NCBI GenBank assembly: GCA_013397935.1
Contig: VZRN01001305.1
Coordinates: forward strand, 4,114,382-4,178,381
Length of the DNA stretch: 64,000 bases
Reading direction: 5' to 3'
DNA from: Dasyornis broadbenti
Taxonomy: Eukaryota; Chordata; Aves; Passeriformes; Dasyornithidae
Position 1 is the first letter of the stretch, and every line of letters starts with the position of its first letter. This document shows, one piece after another, positions 52,629 to 64,000 of the stretch. The position numbers and the translations under genes are program-made. Under the pieces are notes generated by a model, which was not told the origin of the DNA, searched no databases, and was given only the letters and a program-made list of their open reading frames with translations.

Positions 52629-55600
52629 CTTTTCTTGGCATAAGCACAAATGGACAGAACAAGAAGAAAAATTGTTAAATAGTTTCTAAAAAATCCACTA
52701 GTACCCCTCAAAATAAATATCATAATTGGTCTGGAAAAATGTATGAAACTCCAGACATCCCCAAAGGACTGTTAATTCCTGAGAGATTCAAGATGAGACC
52801 CTGGCTCAAAACTATAAACCAGTTGAAAAATTATTTCTGGATGCTCATGTTCCCTTATGCAGAGTTTGCTTTCTAATAAATACTCTCAGACTGACATCCA
52901 GAGTCACTTACACCTAGTTAGGAATATGGCCTTGTCATTATTACAGGAGATTTACATAACTGGTTTTTTCCTCTTGTCCATTCAAAGACCACTAGTTGAA
53001 CAAACAGATACAAATATTCATGAATTGTTCATAGGCCTCATTTTCTGAGATGGGCCTTTAGCTGCTATCAAGGTCACTCAGTTTTCTTGACTAATATTGG
53101 TTAATTTGTTTTCTTCAATATGGTCTCTTTTATTAACCAATCTATTCACCTAATTGTCCCTTTCAGGTAATGTAATACCTTCTAACCCATTTCTCTTATC
53201 AGCTAAATTAATTTTGCTCCATTGAAGCAACCACAAAAATCTTACACTGTAATGTGAGATAAGATATAAAATGCAGCCATGAAAATGTAGATATGAACTC
53301 ATTTTTGATCATGTGATACATGATTTTGAGAAAATTTGGAAGCCATGACTGCATCTCTCCAGTAGGTCTGCAGTACAAAGCAGCTGGTGCTGGCAATCTG
53401 ACATCACTGCTGTAACTATAACCCTGAACTTAATACATGTTAGTGGTCAGAAGGCAACTTTTCCGTTTCTATTCCACAGGAACTAATCTATCTCATATTC
53501 TCCAAAATTATTCCACAGTGTGAACCAAAAATGAATAAATAGGGATGATCAAGAGATTCCTTTCTCTCTCCGTTATGTACACTGATGTAGATGTATCCTG
53601 ACTTGCAGGTACTTAGCAGAGTTCTCTCAATTCTTTACTTAAAATTACAAAATATCCATTTCAGTGTTACCAGAAGAACAATAGTTCTGTTCAGCCTCAT
53701 AGGTGGGAAGGAAATCACCGCTGGTGTTCTGGAGCAGTGGGTAAGGGTGATTATATTGATAGTGGAAGCAGAGATTTTACACAGAGTGCAAAGACATGAG
53801 ACCACACGAGTTCAGTAGCTCTCTGTGTACTTGCAAGTTAGTTGTCAAAAGATGACAAAGAGAGAATTTTATATTTGGAAAACAAGGTACTCAGAAAGTG
53901 ACATTGACATTTGTTGGCTGCAACACAAACACAGGAGCTACCTGCAAGCTAATCACCACATGGGATAATAGATCACTGTGAAGCTGAGCTGTAATACTTT
54001 TAAATGACCTCACAAAGCTAAGATTCACTTATTTGTAGTTACAACACACAGCACAAAGACTTTTAGACTAAAGCAGTTTTTTCTGTCTCCTCATGGACTC
54101 ATGATTATTTGATAGACTGGTTTATTTGACATGAGTGGCTTTCAATTAAAAGAAACAATCACAGTAACTGACATTAATTGCGCTTATGTTCTTCAGCTAA
54201 TAATTTTCACATCCCACAGCAGCATTTCTGATTATTTTGCTTGACCTTGATATCAGACTAAGCACCCTACAGGTCATCCTTTTGCATTCTTAGCCACCAT
54301 TGCACCTTTTCCAACCTCTACTTCATAGTAATTTTGTCACATTACACAGTATATTAAATGCTGGCTTCAGCAGTTCAAAGGGTTCACCATCAAGCTGTTG
54401 TAATACTTTTCACCGGTGACTTTCCCACAGGCAAGCAGTGCTGATAATATTCAGAGTAGACTGCATATATGAAGTCTGGAACATGAAGTAGAAAAGGACA
54501 AAATTACCAAGTTGGTCCCCAAAAATTTAGGTTGAGACAGACAAGAGAATAGCATCTGCTTTTACAGAAACTCATTTCTCTTTCTAACCACTCTGGAAAA
54601 CTGAAGTCAATATGGTTTTAAAATACTCTGACAAATCCTTTGGCAAATCTGTTTGTGAAAAATACAATATTTATCTGCACACTATATAAATATCCATTGT
54701 GGTCCACTATTAGTATCTGAATTAAAACATGAAGGAAAAATCCTAAATCATCTTCATCTGTCTAAGTGGAAAGATTTTCTAATAGATTATGAGCAGTACA
54801 AATTTCACTTCTGAAAGTTTAAACAAACTCTTTGGCTACTAGTTAGTGACATCTTTAGAGAGACAAAGATTTTTAAAGAGCTTTTAAAAATTGCCTTCTA
54901 GCAAAAATGAAAAATGTCTGTACATATGGCTTTATTTAAAAGAAAGCAAGGGTTTCTAAATGTTTTCCGGAGGCATTTCAAAGTTATTTTCTCAGTATGC
55001 AAAGGAGATACTTATGTGTAAATTGTTAAGAGTGTAAGACACATTGTTATAACAGCAGAGATACTTGATACTATGGAATTCACACACCGGAGTTACAAGT
55101 GTAGGAAGGAAGTGGAACTTTGAAATCCTGAGCGCTACGGCCCATTATAATGATTTGCCATTTTCAAAAATTTTGTTTTCAACAGAGAAACGTTCCATAA
55201 AAGCTGATAAAGAGTGAGAAGGCTTCTAAAACTGGACAGTATGCACTGTAAGTCTCAACCATACTTTTAAAATGCATATACCTTTTTGTCGTGGTTTATT
55301 CCCTCTTACAGCTTTTCACAGTGACTCCAGGTTGCTTTAGAGCAAAGTACAGATTCTGAAAATTTGGGAGGAAAACTCATCAAGAAGCCTCAATCACTGT
55401 TTCTTATAATCCATCCACTGCATACTTTCAGATGGTTTTCCTTCGGCAGAAGAATGAGCACCCTTAAGTTCCTTTTCCAAGGAGCTGATTAGAGCCAAGA
55501 CTTCAGCCTGGAACAGCAGACGAACAGAGGCCAGAGGATGTTAAACACATAGCAAGTTTGCCTGTCCTGTCATTACTGCTCTGGGATCTAAAGAGCCATC

Positions 55601-56130
55601 ACTGTCACAAAAGCATCTTCACAGGACCTTTATGCAAGGATGAATTTTATTTGATCCTAAATAGACCTTAAAGGCAGTGAAATACATGTCACTGATCTGC
55701 ACCCTGGGAATCTCTCCAGTAAAACCAGGCTGCCTATTTATTAGGCGCTGATTATGTGTCACACACATAGTCACCCAACCTTCAATTATGTTAAACAACC
55801 TAAAAACAGAGGCTAGTATAGTTCATCTGACTTAGCCTGGGAAGATAAGGATACAAAAGCTTGAATAGATATAGCCACTCCTTTTAGGGGAATGGAGCAC
55901 ATGCTATAAGAATATTAAGTATCATGCTCAAGGACATACTTGTCTGCCAAATACAGATTCTCAAAGAGAAGGATTATTTTTCTTTATATTCTGACCAGAG
56001 TAATTGTTTTTATATTCTTCCTTTTATTAATACAGATTTTGACATAGTTTTATAACTAATTTTTAAGGCTCCAAACAGAAATTAAGGTGATGATAATTCC
56101 TCCTGATTTAAAGAGTCAGAGAGGATGTTC

Positions 56131-56160
56131 TTTCCCCCTCCCCTCCCCTCCTTGCTCTCC
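56131..56160. repeat. Homopyrimidine tract (C-rich on +)
   Basis: CCCCC, CCCC and CCCC runs separated by single T, ending in a CC. The complementary strand is an almost pure purine tract with three G runs of four or more. It can form triplex or a two-layer quadruplex but falls just short of the four-run rule. Confidence 0.7.
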
Positions 56161-58266
56161 TAAGGCAGGCAGGTGTCCAGCGTCACATGGCATAGTTCCC
56201 AAATGCACTTTCATTTGAAAATTTCCTCAATACTTCCCCCAAAAAATAATGTTTCCAGCCCTCACCTAAAGATGAGGTTGATTCAGTGTAATGTCCTGCA
56301 GTTGTCACTTCACCCAAGTACTTGCAATGCTCCAAAAACCAAATCTGATTCCAGAGTGGCTTGTGAAAATTCCTTCTTGAGGTATGGAAATCATACTTTT
56401 CAGAAAGGATTAGACATATTTATGGAATATTATTGTGTTTCCAATTAAATCATTACTTTTTTTATCTCTTACATTGGAATGTCCTTGTGCTATGCTAACT
56501 GGTATTAACAGCTAATTTTTTTCCACTTGTCCATATAAAAAGAAATAAAGTCTGTGCACTTGGCTGTTCTGTATCACTTGAACAGCCTTTTGCGGCCTTG
56601 TCATCACAGACAAAAACATTACAACAACTCTTTTAATGTAGTAACAATAAAACTGTTTCCACTAACAGAACGAGACAGAAGCCACTGTTTGGTAACACAC
56701 CAGAAGACACCAGTTCTCAGTGGTGGCATGAAGTGACAGGATGAGGTCCATGATAGGCATGTATGTGTATATCTTCTGTCAATGCTAACAGACGTCATGG
56801 GGCAAAATGCCTGAAGACCATAATTAAAGTTTTCCCTTGAGAAAAGTTTAAATCACGTTTAAGAAGATTTGATATTGCAGCCACCTGAAATCATTTTCAG
56901 TGGTTTCAGAAAAGCTTCAGTAGCCTTTTGTATTCAAGGTTGTTTAGGGGCACTCAGCACATATCAGAAATATTTCATGCCATTACAGCTTGCACTCTTA
57001 ATAGTCCACTTCTTTGTCCTTTGATAATTTTTCTTGGACATGTAGGAAGACTGCAGGAACTGTGTCAGAACATCACTCCTACAAAATGCATGGCATAGAA
57101 AGGATAATTTGGAATGGATCATAATTCAGGTCTACTAAATGTTTCTTTGAATTAGCAGTACTTTAAACAACTGCAAACACCTTCCAGTGAGGAACTCTCA
57201 TGAGGCACTGCCCCAAAATGTGATTCAAATGCAAACTTCCACGGAGCAGTCTCTTGATTTTGGACCTACACTAGACTCACTGGTGGTAAATACACACTGC
57301 TGTAAAGCAATTTTTGTCAATTCACTGCTCTTTCTTCAGTAATTTTGCAGTCTTGCACTACCATTATTTTACCTTAGGTGTGGGTTATCTAACGTTGCAT
57401 ATCACAGCAATGGTTCTATTGCCATACATGCAAACATTATTCAAGGACCTACTGGCTATTTATACTCAATGCCATATTTTGACTTTGGGGCTTAGTTGTT
57501 TTGCCTTCATTATTTAATAAGACCTGGGGAAGAGTCTTTCAGCAAAGTAGCTTATATCAGAGTTCCCCTCCTGGCACTTATATTGAGCTCACCACAGCTT
57601 CACTAGCAGTAGGTGGAATGGTGGAAGGCAGAACACTAGGTAAAGGAATATCATTATGCAAGGAGTTAATGTTACCAGAGCTCAATGACATTTTTCAGAC
57701 AATTTATTTACTGAAAGCTTCATTTCAAATTCAAGATCATTTCAAGATAATACACAATTTTAGAGAATAGTTATTTAAATTGGCAAAAGGGGTAGAAAAA
57801 AAAGAGGGAGAGAAGTTTCCAAAGAGTTGTAATTCTTATATTGAACTCTTTTTCAAATTTTTGATTTTTTAAAAAATGGTCCTTTTAATTTTTGCAGAAG
57901 TTTTAAAAATGAAGGACCCACAAAGAGATTTGATCATTGGACAAAGTCACTAAGTGACTCTTCGTTCTGCCACTTACATCATGAGATAGATCCAAGAGCT
58001 GTTACATCCACTTCCAGGACAATCCTTAATGCAGTTTTATGGCTTAAATATAGTAGCCCTAAATTTAAATTTTTACTTCAGGACCTGAACAGACCAGGTT
58101 TGTAGAGTACAGGGCTAGGATGACAGAGTGATATCTGCATTCTGATACCCAAGCTTTTGGCATCCCAATGTTAGGAGGGAGGAACTCCCTTTAACAATCA
58201 GCAGCCTATCTTTTGTGCAGTATATTTGGACAACTTGAGCATAGGCTCATATTCATGCTGCAAGTA
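56161..58266. other. AT-rich non-coding stretch
   Basis: No supported gene, repeat or RNA. Frames up to about 91 codons are unrecognised. Confidence 0.5.
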
Positions 58267-58388
58267 TAAAAAAAAAAAACAATCAAACAACAACAACAAA
58301 AAAAAAAAAAAAACCCACCAAAAAAAAAAAAAAAAACAAAACCAGAAAAACGAAAAAACCCAAACAAACAAACAAACAAAAAAAACCC
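58267..58388. repeat. A-rich tract with CAAA and CAA repeats
   Basis: About 120 bp of A runs (up to 17) interrupted by CAA, CCCACC and a (CAAA)4 stretch. Low complexity, similar in composition to the tract at 43781. The overlapping frames are repeat artefacts. Confidence 0.9.
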
Positions 58389-61300
58389 CTGAAGCTGCTA
58401 GCACATACTTCTGGTTTCCTGAGACCCCAGATACTGGTTGACATACATTTTTAGCAAGATGAAGACCTTCCCCAAAATTCTAATGCCCAGTTTCCTCTTT
58501 GCTGATTATCTGTACATGAGACCCAGCCCTGGGAGTAGCCAGTGGCTGGAAGACATGCTTTGAGAGTCCACTGAAGCTTGAGAACAAACTGTTGTGTTTG
58601 AACAAATGCCAGATGCTCTTCAACATCTGACCTATTGTAGCTGCTACAGAGGTTTCTACTGCTCATGCAGAGGACAGAAAGCCTCCTCAAAGGCATCTGA
58701 GGCCTCGCCTGTGTGATTCTTGCCATGTTATTTCTTCATGCCTCACTGTGCCCATGTGAAAAACATTGTCAGGTTAAGCCTATCCCTAAAAGTGTGGCAA
58801 AGTAAAACAACAGCAGAGACTTGAGGAAGGGGTAAGATAGCTGCAGGGTTTTTTCACAGAAGTTACTTTTCCCAACTAGAAGAAATCTGCTTTTGGAAGG
58901 GACTGATAGGTTAGTAGATTTTTCCAAAACTGGCTGAATATCTGCTCCAGATTAGCTGAAACCATAAACTATTTGGATTATTTCATCATTAACTAACTAT
59001 TTCAGTGATGATGCATTCTGTCCCAGCTGTAGTTGGCTTCAGCTGAATTCACGGATGTTGGAAGATTGATCTAACTGTTCAAAGACACCCACACTTCAAT
59101 ATGGCACATATAATGCTCTTCTGCTGGGAGGGCTTCCAAACAGTTCAATGATTAACAAAAGTTAATAAAGTGAATTGTTTAAAAATTATAAAGGCAATGA
59201 TAATATGCTGGTTTGAAAGTAATGGAAAATTGCACCAGGGACATTAATGATGTTCACATTATATTTTTTCTTTCTCCTTTCCAACACTGACCTAGAAAAC
59301 TGAGGTTCTTGTGCAATTACAGTTTCAGGAGGTGAGGCTTTTGAGAAAACTCTAAATTTTGCAACACTAGTCATGCTGAGGTAAAGACCTACTTGAATCC
59401 AGTTAAATATCATTGTTGCTGAGTACAAAGTAGAATGTGAAACAGCAACTTTTTAATTTTACCCAAACCCTTAGCTTCCATTATTTAAAATGTTGCCTGC
59501 AAAACAGTCCAGTGGAGTTTGCAGAAAGATTGAACACATCTTTAAGGTGTGACATCACTTGCATTTGTGATACAGAAATTATAGTAATATATGGTAACCT
59601 GAAGGGATGAGCAGACTTCACTTGTACAATTTTCTACTTGTATAAAATGCTCAGCTTGCATTAGTCCTCCATAATCTCACATTAAAATTTTTTTTAGCCA
59701 CAATAAATTATATGCTTTTAGACAGTCTGGAAAGATTCTTTAGCTTGAAAGCTGCTGTGGAAATTTGCCCCATTCAAGGGTCAAAGAGAATGGAAAAATC
59801 CATTTGGGGTTGCAGCCTCTGGTTGCTGGCTCAAGTGGATGCAGAGGCTGCTACACGACTGACCAGACTATGCACTGTCACTCGAGTGCACTTTCTCTAG
59901 CAGAGGCATGAGTTAGAGTCATTGCATTGTACTTGGTCACAAGCACATTTTGGATTCACAACCAATCCCAAGTTAGCTTGGGATCCTCTCCACCCATCAC
60001 ATGAAAGAAAATTCTTGCTTTCATACTACCTTTAATAAGGTAGATTTTAAACAGTTATCTAAAGCTTAGATACCATGTTGATCTTTTGGCATGAGATGAG
60101 TATCAAATAATTTTAAATAGAAAAAGAAATTATTTCAAAGCTCTTCTCACTGTCAGCCTAGAAAATCTGTATAGTGAATTTTTAATAGACTCTAGATTTG
60201 GGTTAACTGGTTTTAGTTATTAAAGTATGAAGGTTGCCACATAGGAAAACAGCTCCAATAATTATCATGATGCACATCGCAATGTCAGATGGCTTATGCT
60301 ATTTTCCTCATTGTTCCACACATTTAAGGCCAGTAAAAAAAAAATTAATTCATCTTATTCAACATGTATTACATATGTCATTGTATTTCACTGAAACAAA
60401 TTTTGCTAATTTTCTTTAAACTACTACTTTTCAATTCTCCAAAGATTTTAAATGACTGATGAAATGTAAAAAACCACAGTGTTTCATGAACATAGCCTGA
60501 CTCAGAAGAACACTAGGCCAGCTCAAAGCACAGCTTATCAACCACTGACAACCCGCTTTTCCTTTTGATTAAGCCCTACTTCTTGAGAGAAAGGAAAAGA
60601 GCATTTAGGCAATGGCACATCATCCTGCATGACCCAGGCAGGCAACCCGCTGCAGCACAAGACTTCCACCCTGTCACAGGCACCAGCACTTTGCACCAAG
60701 TGTCTTTTGATAGAGCTTTAGTGAGGTAGTTAAACACAAAATACAGAAAAGCAAGTTGAGCAAAAGATCCTAGAAGCCGTGCAAAGTCCTGATCAAAAAT
60801 ATGACATTAAAGGATACAAAATAAAATAATAATATATCTCTAGACATACCCTGATGTCAAGTCTATTTTTGCACACTTTGCTCAGTTGGGAAAGAAATAA
60901 TGTCCATATTTTTTCATATTGGTCAAACTTCAAAATTGCAACCAGGTCATGCTGCAGAGAAACAAAACCTGATCTTTTTCTGGCAGCTAGTGACAATTTC
61001 CTTCTGTGCTGAGGGCAAGAGAAATTTGAGTGTTGCTGAGCATCAGATGGTAGCTGCATTCCTTCAGGGCTGTATCTAAGCTAAGAGGACAGCTCTCCCT
61101 TGCTTACCATTATGCCACAGTTAATGTGGGAGAAGGTTTCTTGTTTTCAGAATTCAAAGTGAAAGGATAGGGGTAGAGAGAGAAGCAAAGATCAGGATCA
61201 ACAAGAAGAAGGGCTTCTTGTAGCTGTCACTGTGCTTTGCAGAAAGAAGTCACATTGTCATTTTTCTACTGATTTTTTGCATATTCTAATTTTATTCTTT

Positions 61301-62665
61301 CCTGTTTTCATTGTCATACAAAGAATTTTGCTCTGTTTTCAGTGTATTTTTCTTTATTTTTCTCTGAATATACATAATACAGTTGGAAACACAGTAACAG
61401 TCTTTCAGTTTTCTTTTTGTCAGAAAAACTTATAACAACTTCTACTTCCATATAACGACATTTTCTAAAAAATACAAAAAAGACCTGATAGTCATGGAGG
61501 AGCACCCCATTAATACTAATTAGTTTTAAATGACTAGTCTGTTTTAAAGGTTATGCAATTATTAGAATGCTACTTCATTCGCTTGAACTATAGAGGGAAG
61601 ACATTTTAACCATGAATAATATTCAAAACTGGCAAATTCAGCCCAGTAGGCTACTGCTGTATGATTCAATAATTTCTGAAACATAAGGAGTGCAAAGAAG
61701 TGTTGCCAGGCTGCTCAAATTTTTCAGTCTGCATTTTGTGATATGTTATACAAGTTGCAATCTATCCAATTTCCGATAAGGATAATTTGCTATCATTCCC
61801 TATGCCCATGTATAGAGCTTTTCTAGAATGAATATTTAGTAGTTCACTTACATATATCTCTTTCTGTATCAGAGTGAGCTTCAGAAGTGTAAGGACTTTT
61901 TCCTTTTCTTTCTTTCCTGGAATAGGCTGAGGCAAAAATCCATTGCCTTAGATAAGCAATTTCCTTGTTCACAGTTACACAGCATAAGTCAAGCCATTGT
62001 GACAACTTTAATGTGGCCATTACAGGGCATTTCAGTAGCAGGGTGTAAAAACATTTTTTTGTACAAGTGTCAACAGTGCTGAAAAATATATCAGTCTCTC
62101 CTTGTTAGTAAGCATGAGATGTTGCAAGCCTTTGCAAGATCTTGCCTGAATCATAGACTTTCATAAGTCATTCCATCAACAGATGAATGGTTAAGAAACC
62201 CCGGCAATACAATACTTGTTTACTTGCACAAGAAAACAGTAAAATAAAATCTAAATAAAATGTGATCTCTTCTAAAAATGCAGTTTAGCTGCCTTAATAG
62301 CTGTCAAAAATTCTACTTGAAAAACATGAGCCATTTGAATAGCCTTTTGAAGCCTATTCTGCCTGCAGCTCTACTATTGGTGATGCATGCAGAAGATAGA
62401 TTGTGTGCCACATTAGCAGCATCTTCACATCTCAGATTCAGATGCCAATCTTGCCAAATCAGCTGCAGCTTCCTCTTCCTAAGAATGAGCAGTGTATGCT
62501 ATATCCCAAGCAATTTTTAGTAGCATTGCCATGGCTGAGCAAATATCAAACAAAATCATTTCATTTGAAAAATTAAACAAATAAAGCTATGCTTAGATAT
62601 CTTCTGAAATGATGATATTTTTTTATCTCTTCAGCTTTAATAAATGTTACCATACATCGATTACG
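58389..62665. other. AT-rich non-coding stretch with one hairpin
   Basis: No supported gene. It contains the 10-bp inverted repeat at 59812-59851 and the palindrome CACTCGAGTG at 59879-59888. Frames are at most about 91 codons and unrecognised. Confidence 0.5.
59812..59851. repeat. 10-bp perfect inverted repeat, 20-nt loop
   Basis: GCAGCCTCTG (59812-59821) pairs exactly with CAGAGGCTGC (59842-59851). A few further pairs outside it (59810 with 59853, 59809 with 59854) extend the stem with a mismatch. The stem is shorter than typical microRNA precursors, but this is the strongest hairpin I noticed. Confidence 0.6.
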
Positions 62666-63094
62666 GTGTCCAGTCCTAGGCCCCCCACTTCAAGAAGTAC
62701 ATTGGGGTGCTGGACCATGTCCAGAGAAGGGCAATGGAATTGGTGAAGCGTCTAGAGAGTAAATGTTTTGAGGAGCAGCTGAAGGATCTGGAGTTGTTTA
62801 GCCTCAAGAAAAGGCGGCTTGGGGAGACTTTACCACTCTCTACAACTGCCTGAACTGAGGGTGCAGCCAGGTGGGGCTTGGCCTCTTCTCTCAGGCAACC
62901 AGTGACAGGACGTGAGGACACAGGCTCAAGCTGCACCAGGGGAAGTTTAGTTTGGCCATCAGGAAGAATTTCTTCACTGAAGGCATGGTTTGGCATTGGA
63001 ATGGGCTGTCCAGGGATGTGGTGGAGTCACCGTCTCTGGAAGTGTTCAGGAAACACTGAGGTCTTTTCCAACTTTAATGATTCCATGTTGCTGT
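62666..63094 (+). mobile_element. CR1 LINE 3' fragment with ORF2 C-terminus
   Basis: The clearest mobile element in the window. Frame + near 62693-62850 carries the CR1 ORF2 C-terminal signature (VQRRA, then FSLKKRRL). The DNA further on (gcaaccagtgacaggacgtg, caagctgcaccaggggaag, aagaatttcttcactga, ggatgtggtggagtcacc) follows the CR1 ORF2 end closely. A one-base deletion just after the RRL codons shifts the frame and leads to a TGA, so the copy is dead. The 5' part, including the endonuclease and reverse transcriptase core, is absent, as in most CR1 copies. Near 63058 the sequence jumps from the 'gtgttcaggaaacact' region straight to 'gaggtcttttccaac', so a piece of the usual 3' segment is deleted. 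The end (ttaatgattccatg) is the degenerate CR1 terminal octamer. The short frames on both strands here (62676-62996, 62878-63096) belong to this element. Confidence 0.92.
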
Positions 63095-63617
63095 GAAGTA
63101 TTTCAAGTCATCATTGCACCTCAAAAGCAAAAAACTGTCATATTCCAGTGACCCCTGCATGTTTTGGCAGTCTTCATGTAAAATTCTTGTAGGAGCATGG
63201 CTAAATATGATATTTCAGCTCCCTTCACAGGTTAGAGTCTGTTTTATGCCTAGCACACGAGAGGGTTCATTAGCTCTGATGACACTATGCTGTGGAAATG
63301 CACAAGCTTTCGCTACCTAAAGCACTTACCACACCAAAGCTGGGTTTGGTTAGCCAGAGAAATGTGTAACTTGTTTTTACAAACACTTCTTATAAGGCAA
63401 TTTTCATTTAGTGCTTTCCTACAGAAAACAGTTCTGTTTCATGCCCACCAGAGAAAGTTTACAATGACCTTACACACAATGGTACAAAATTTCTCCTTGT
63501 CATTTGGGCTAGGCAGGACATGTGCAGCAGTTCCCCAATTCCCAAACACATCTCAGAGCCAGGAATATCCAAACAGAAAACTTTCACTTGACTTTGAAGC
63601 CCTGAGGTAGTACATAC
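63095..63617. other. Non-coding flank between the CR1 and the exon candidate
   Basis: Frames of 75-107 codons on the + strand (63093-63320, 63287-63610) overlap one another and the opposite strand and show no recognised domain. I see no repeat here. Confidence 0.4.
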
Positions 63618-63698
63618 CTCTAGTAGATCCATTTTCATTTGGCTGCATCTGAAATCTGACAGGCTTAATGCTCCTTCCTTTAGCAAAGTACAGGGTTC
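63618..63698 (-). other. Candidate internal exon, 81 bp
   Basis: On the minus strand, a long pyrimidine-rich stretch ends in ttgtcctcag before 63698, and CTAGAG|gtatgt follows 63618: a good acceptor and a good donor at a typical internal-exon size. The length is exactly 27 codons, and two of three frames are free of stops: one, in phase 0, begins EPCTLLKEGALSLSDF; the other contains LYFAKGRSIKPVRF. The third has a stop. I recognise neither. The donor lies in a small hairpin (GAGGTA/TACCTC). A second consensus donor (gtaagtat) sits only about 60 bp upstream at 63758, too close to pair with this acceptor. Chance combinations of splice signals do occur in 64 kb. Confidence 0.3.
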
Positions 63699-63809
63699 CT
63701 GAGGACAAGATTGCAAAACAGAAAAAGAGAATCAAATAAAATTCTAGAAAATACTTACAAGTAGTAATTAATCTGTTTGATTTTCTACGTTTCCTAGTCA
63801 TCTGCAACT

Positions 63810-64000
63810 TCAATGGCTGATAAATCTACCCCCTCCTTTTTTTCCTTTAAGGTTCTCTCCATTTCCCTTCAGTACTTTCTCTCCATAATTTGCATAGAAC
63901 TTCTCTTTGTCATGCTGTGGCATTTTTAAGGCTGCTACAATATTTTGCAAGTCATACATCAAAAGAAGCATTTGCTGTTTATACACTTTAGAAATGTTGC
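63810..64000 (-). other. Minus frame open to the window edge (possible partial exon)
   Basis: From 64000 down to a TGA at 63810-63812 the minus strand stays open for 62 codons and is clipped by the window. The translation has mixed, helix-like composition (for example YDLQNIVAALKMPQHDKEKF) followed by a Gly/Lys-rich end. An ATG lies inside, but the frame is also open before it. No convincing donor is seen before the stop. It lies just upstream, in transcription order, of the 81-bp exon candidate, so the two could belong to one transcript unit, but no splice joining is evident. Not recognised, and chance is possible. Confidence 0.2.

Larger units (their letters stand above)
43886..56130. other. 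Long AT-rich gene desert
   Basis: About 12 kb with no supported gene. The longest frame is 107 codons on the minus strand (50378-50701), not recognised. Small tandem duplications lie at 48838, 50213 and 52601, and a short CA run near 51290. No CR1 fragment is visible. Confidence 0.55.

Noticed and set aside
57930..57975. caaagtcacta as a MIR core
   Set aside because: The match is too short and the rest of the MIR consensus is absent.
58198..58441. Phe/Trp-rich (-) and Lys/Asn/Gln-rich (+) frames
   Set aside because: Both are read through the A-rich tract 58267-58388 and reflect only the repeat.
62676..63096. Frames of 106 (-) and 72 (+) codons as genes
   Set aside because: They lie inside a decayed CR1 element. 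The true CR1 ORF2 frame is shifted and stopped.
63603..63620. TGAGGTAGTA resembling the let-7 seed region
   Set aside because: The following bases do not match let-7, and the local fold is only a 6-bp hairpin with a 5-nt loop.
1..64000. CRISPR arrays, operons, phage or other prokaryotic systems
   Set aside because: No regularly spaced repeats, no ribosome-binding-site and long-ORF organisation, and CR1 elements show the DNA is avian nuclear sequence.

Overview
This window looks like ordinary AT-rich, gene-poor nuclear DNA from a bird, either intergenic or deep intronic. The strongest evidence is three CR1 retrotransposon fragments. One, near 62.7-63.1 kb on the + strand, still shows the C-terminal ORF2 region and the CR1 3' tail. 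A second, near 10.9-11.1 kb, is an older minus-strand fragment. The third is a short tail-only piece near 24.85 kb. The low density of interspersed repeats, the short homopolymer and A-rich tracts and the general CpG depletion also fit an avian genome. I cannot name the species, chromosome or flanking genes.

I find no protein-coding gene, rRNA, convincing tRNA, CRISPR array or prokaryotic feature. Almost all open frames are about 60-115 codons, which is what chance gives in this much sequence, and many begin at a non-ATG codon. The most exon-like object is at the right edge on the minus strand: an 81-bp segment (63618-63698) with good splice sites on both sides, next to a minus-strand frame that is open to the window boundary (63810-64000). 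I recognise neither product.

Layout: 0-7.5 kb is AT-rich desert with a small CpG-retaining patch near 3.3-3.5 kb, an A32 run and a CAAA microsatellite. From 7.57 to 8.17 kb lies an abrupt GC-rich block of unknown origin. From 8.2 to 22.8 kb is AT-rich desert with one CR1 fragment and a possible decayed coding remnant at 9.4-9.7 kb. At 22.9 kb is a perfect 91-bp direct duplication. The 24.8-26.1 kb stretch holds a CR1 tail and a probable retroposed tRNA-like element with a 36-nt A tail on the minus strand. A strong G-quadruplex motif sits at 29.03 kb. The 37.1-37.7 kb region is the best regulatory candidate: a CpG cluster, an inverted GATA pair around an AP-1 site, a TATA-like box and a SOX/TCF-like pair. 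Two RFX X-box-like sites lie at 39.4-39.5 kb. The rest is AT-rich sequence with A-rich tracts, small tandem duplications, two stem-loops and the right-end CR1.

No 'system' of cooperating genes is visible. The items most worth checking are the 37.1 kb regulatory cluster, the paired X-boxes, the edge exon and the exact 91-bp duplication.
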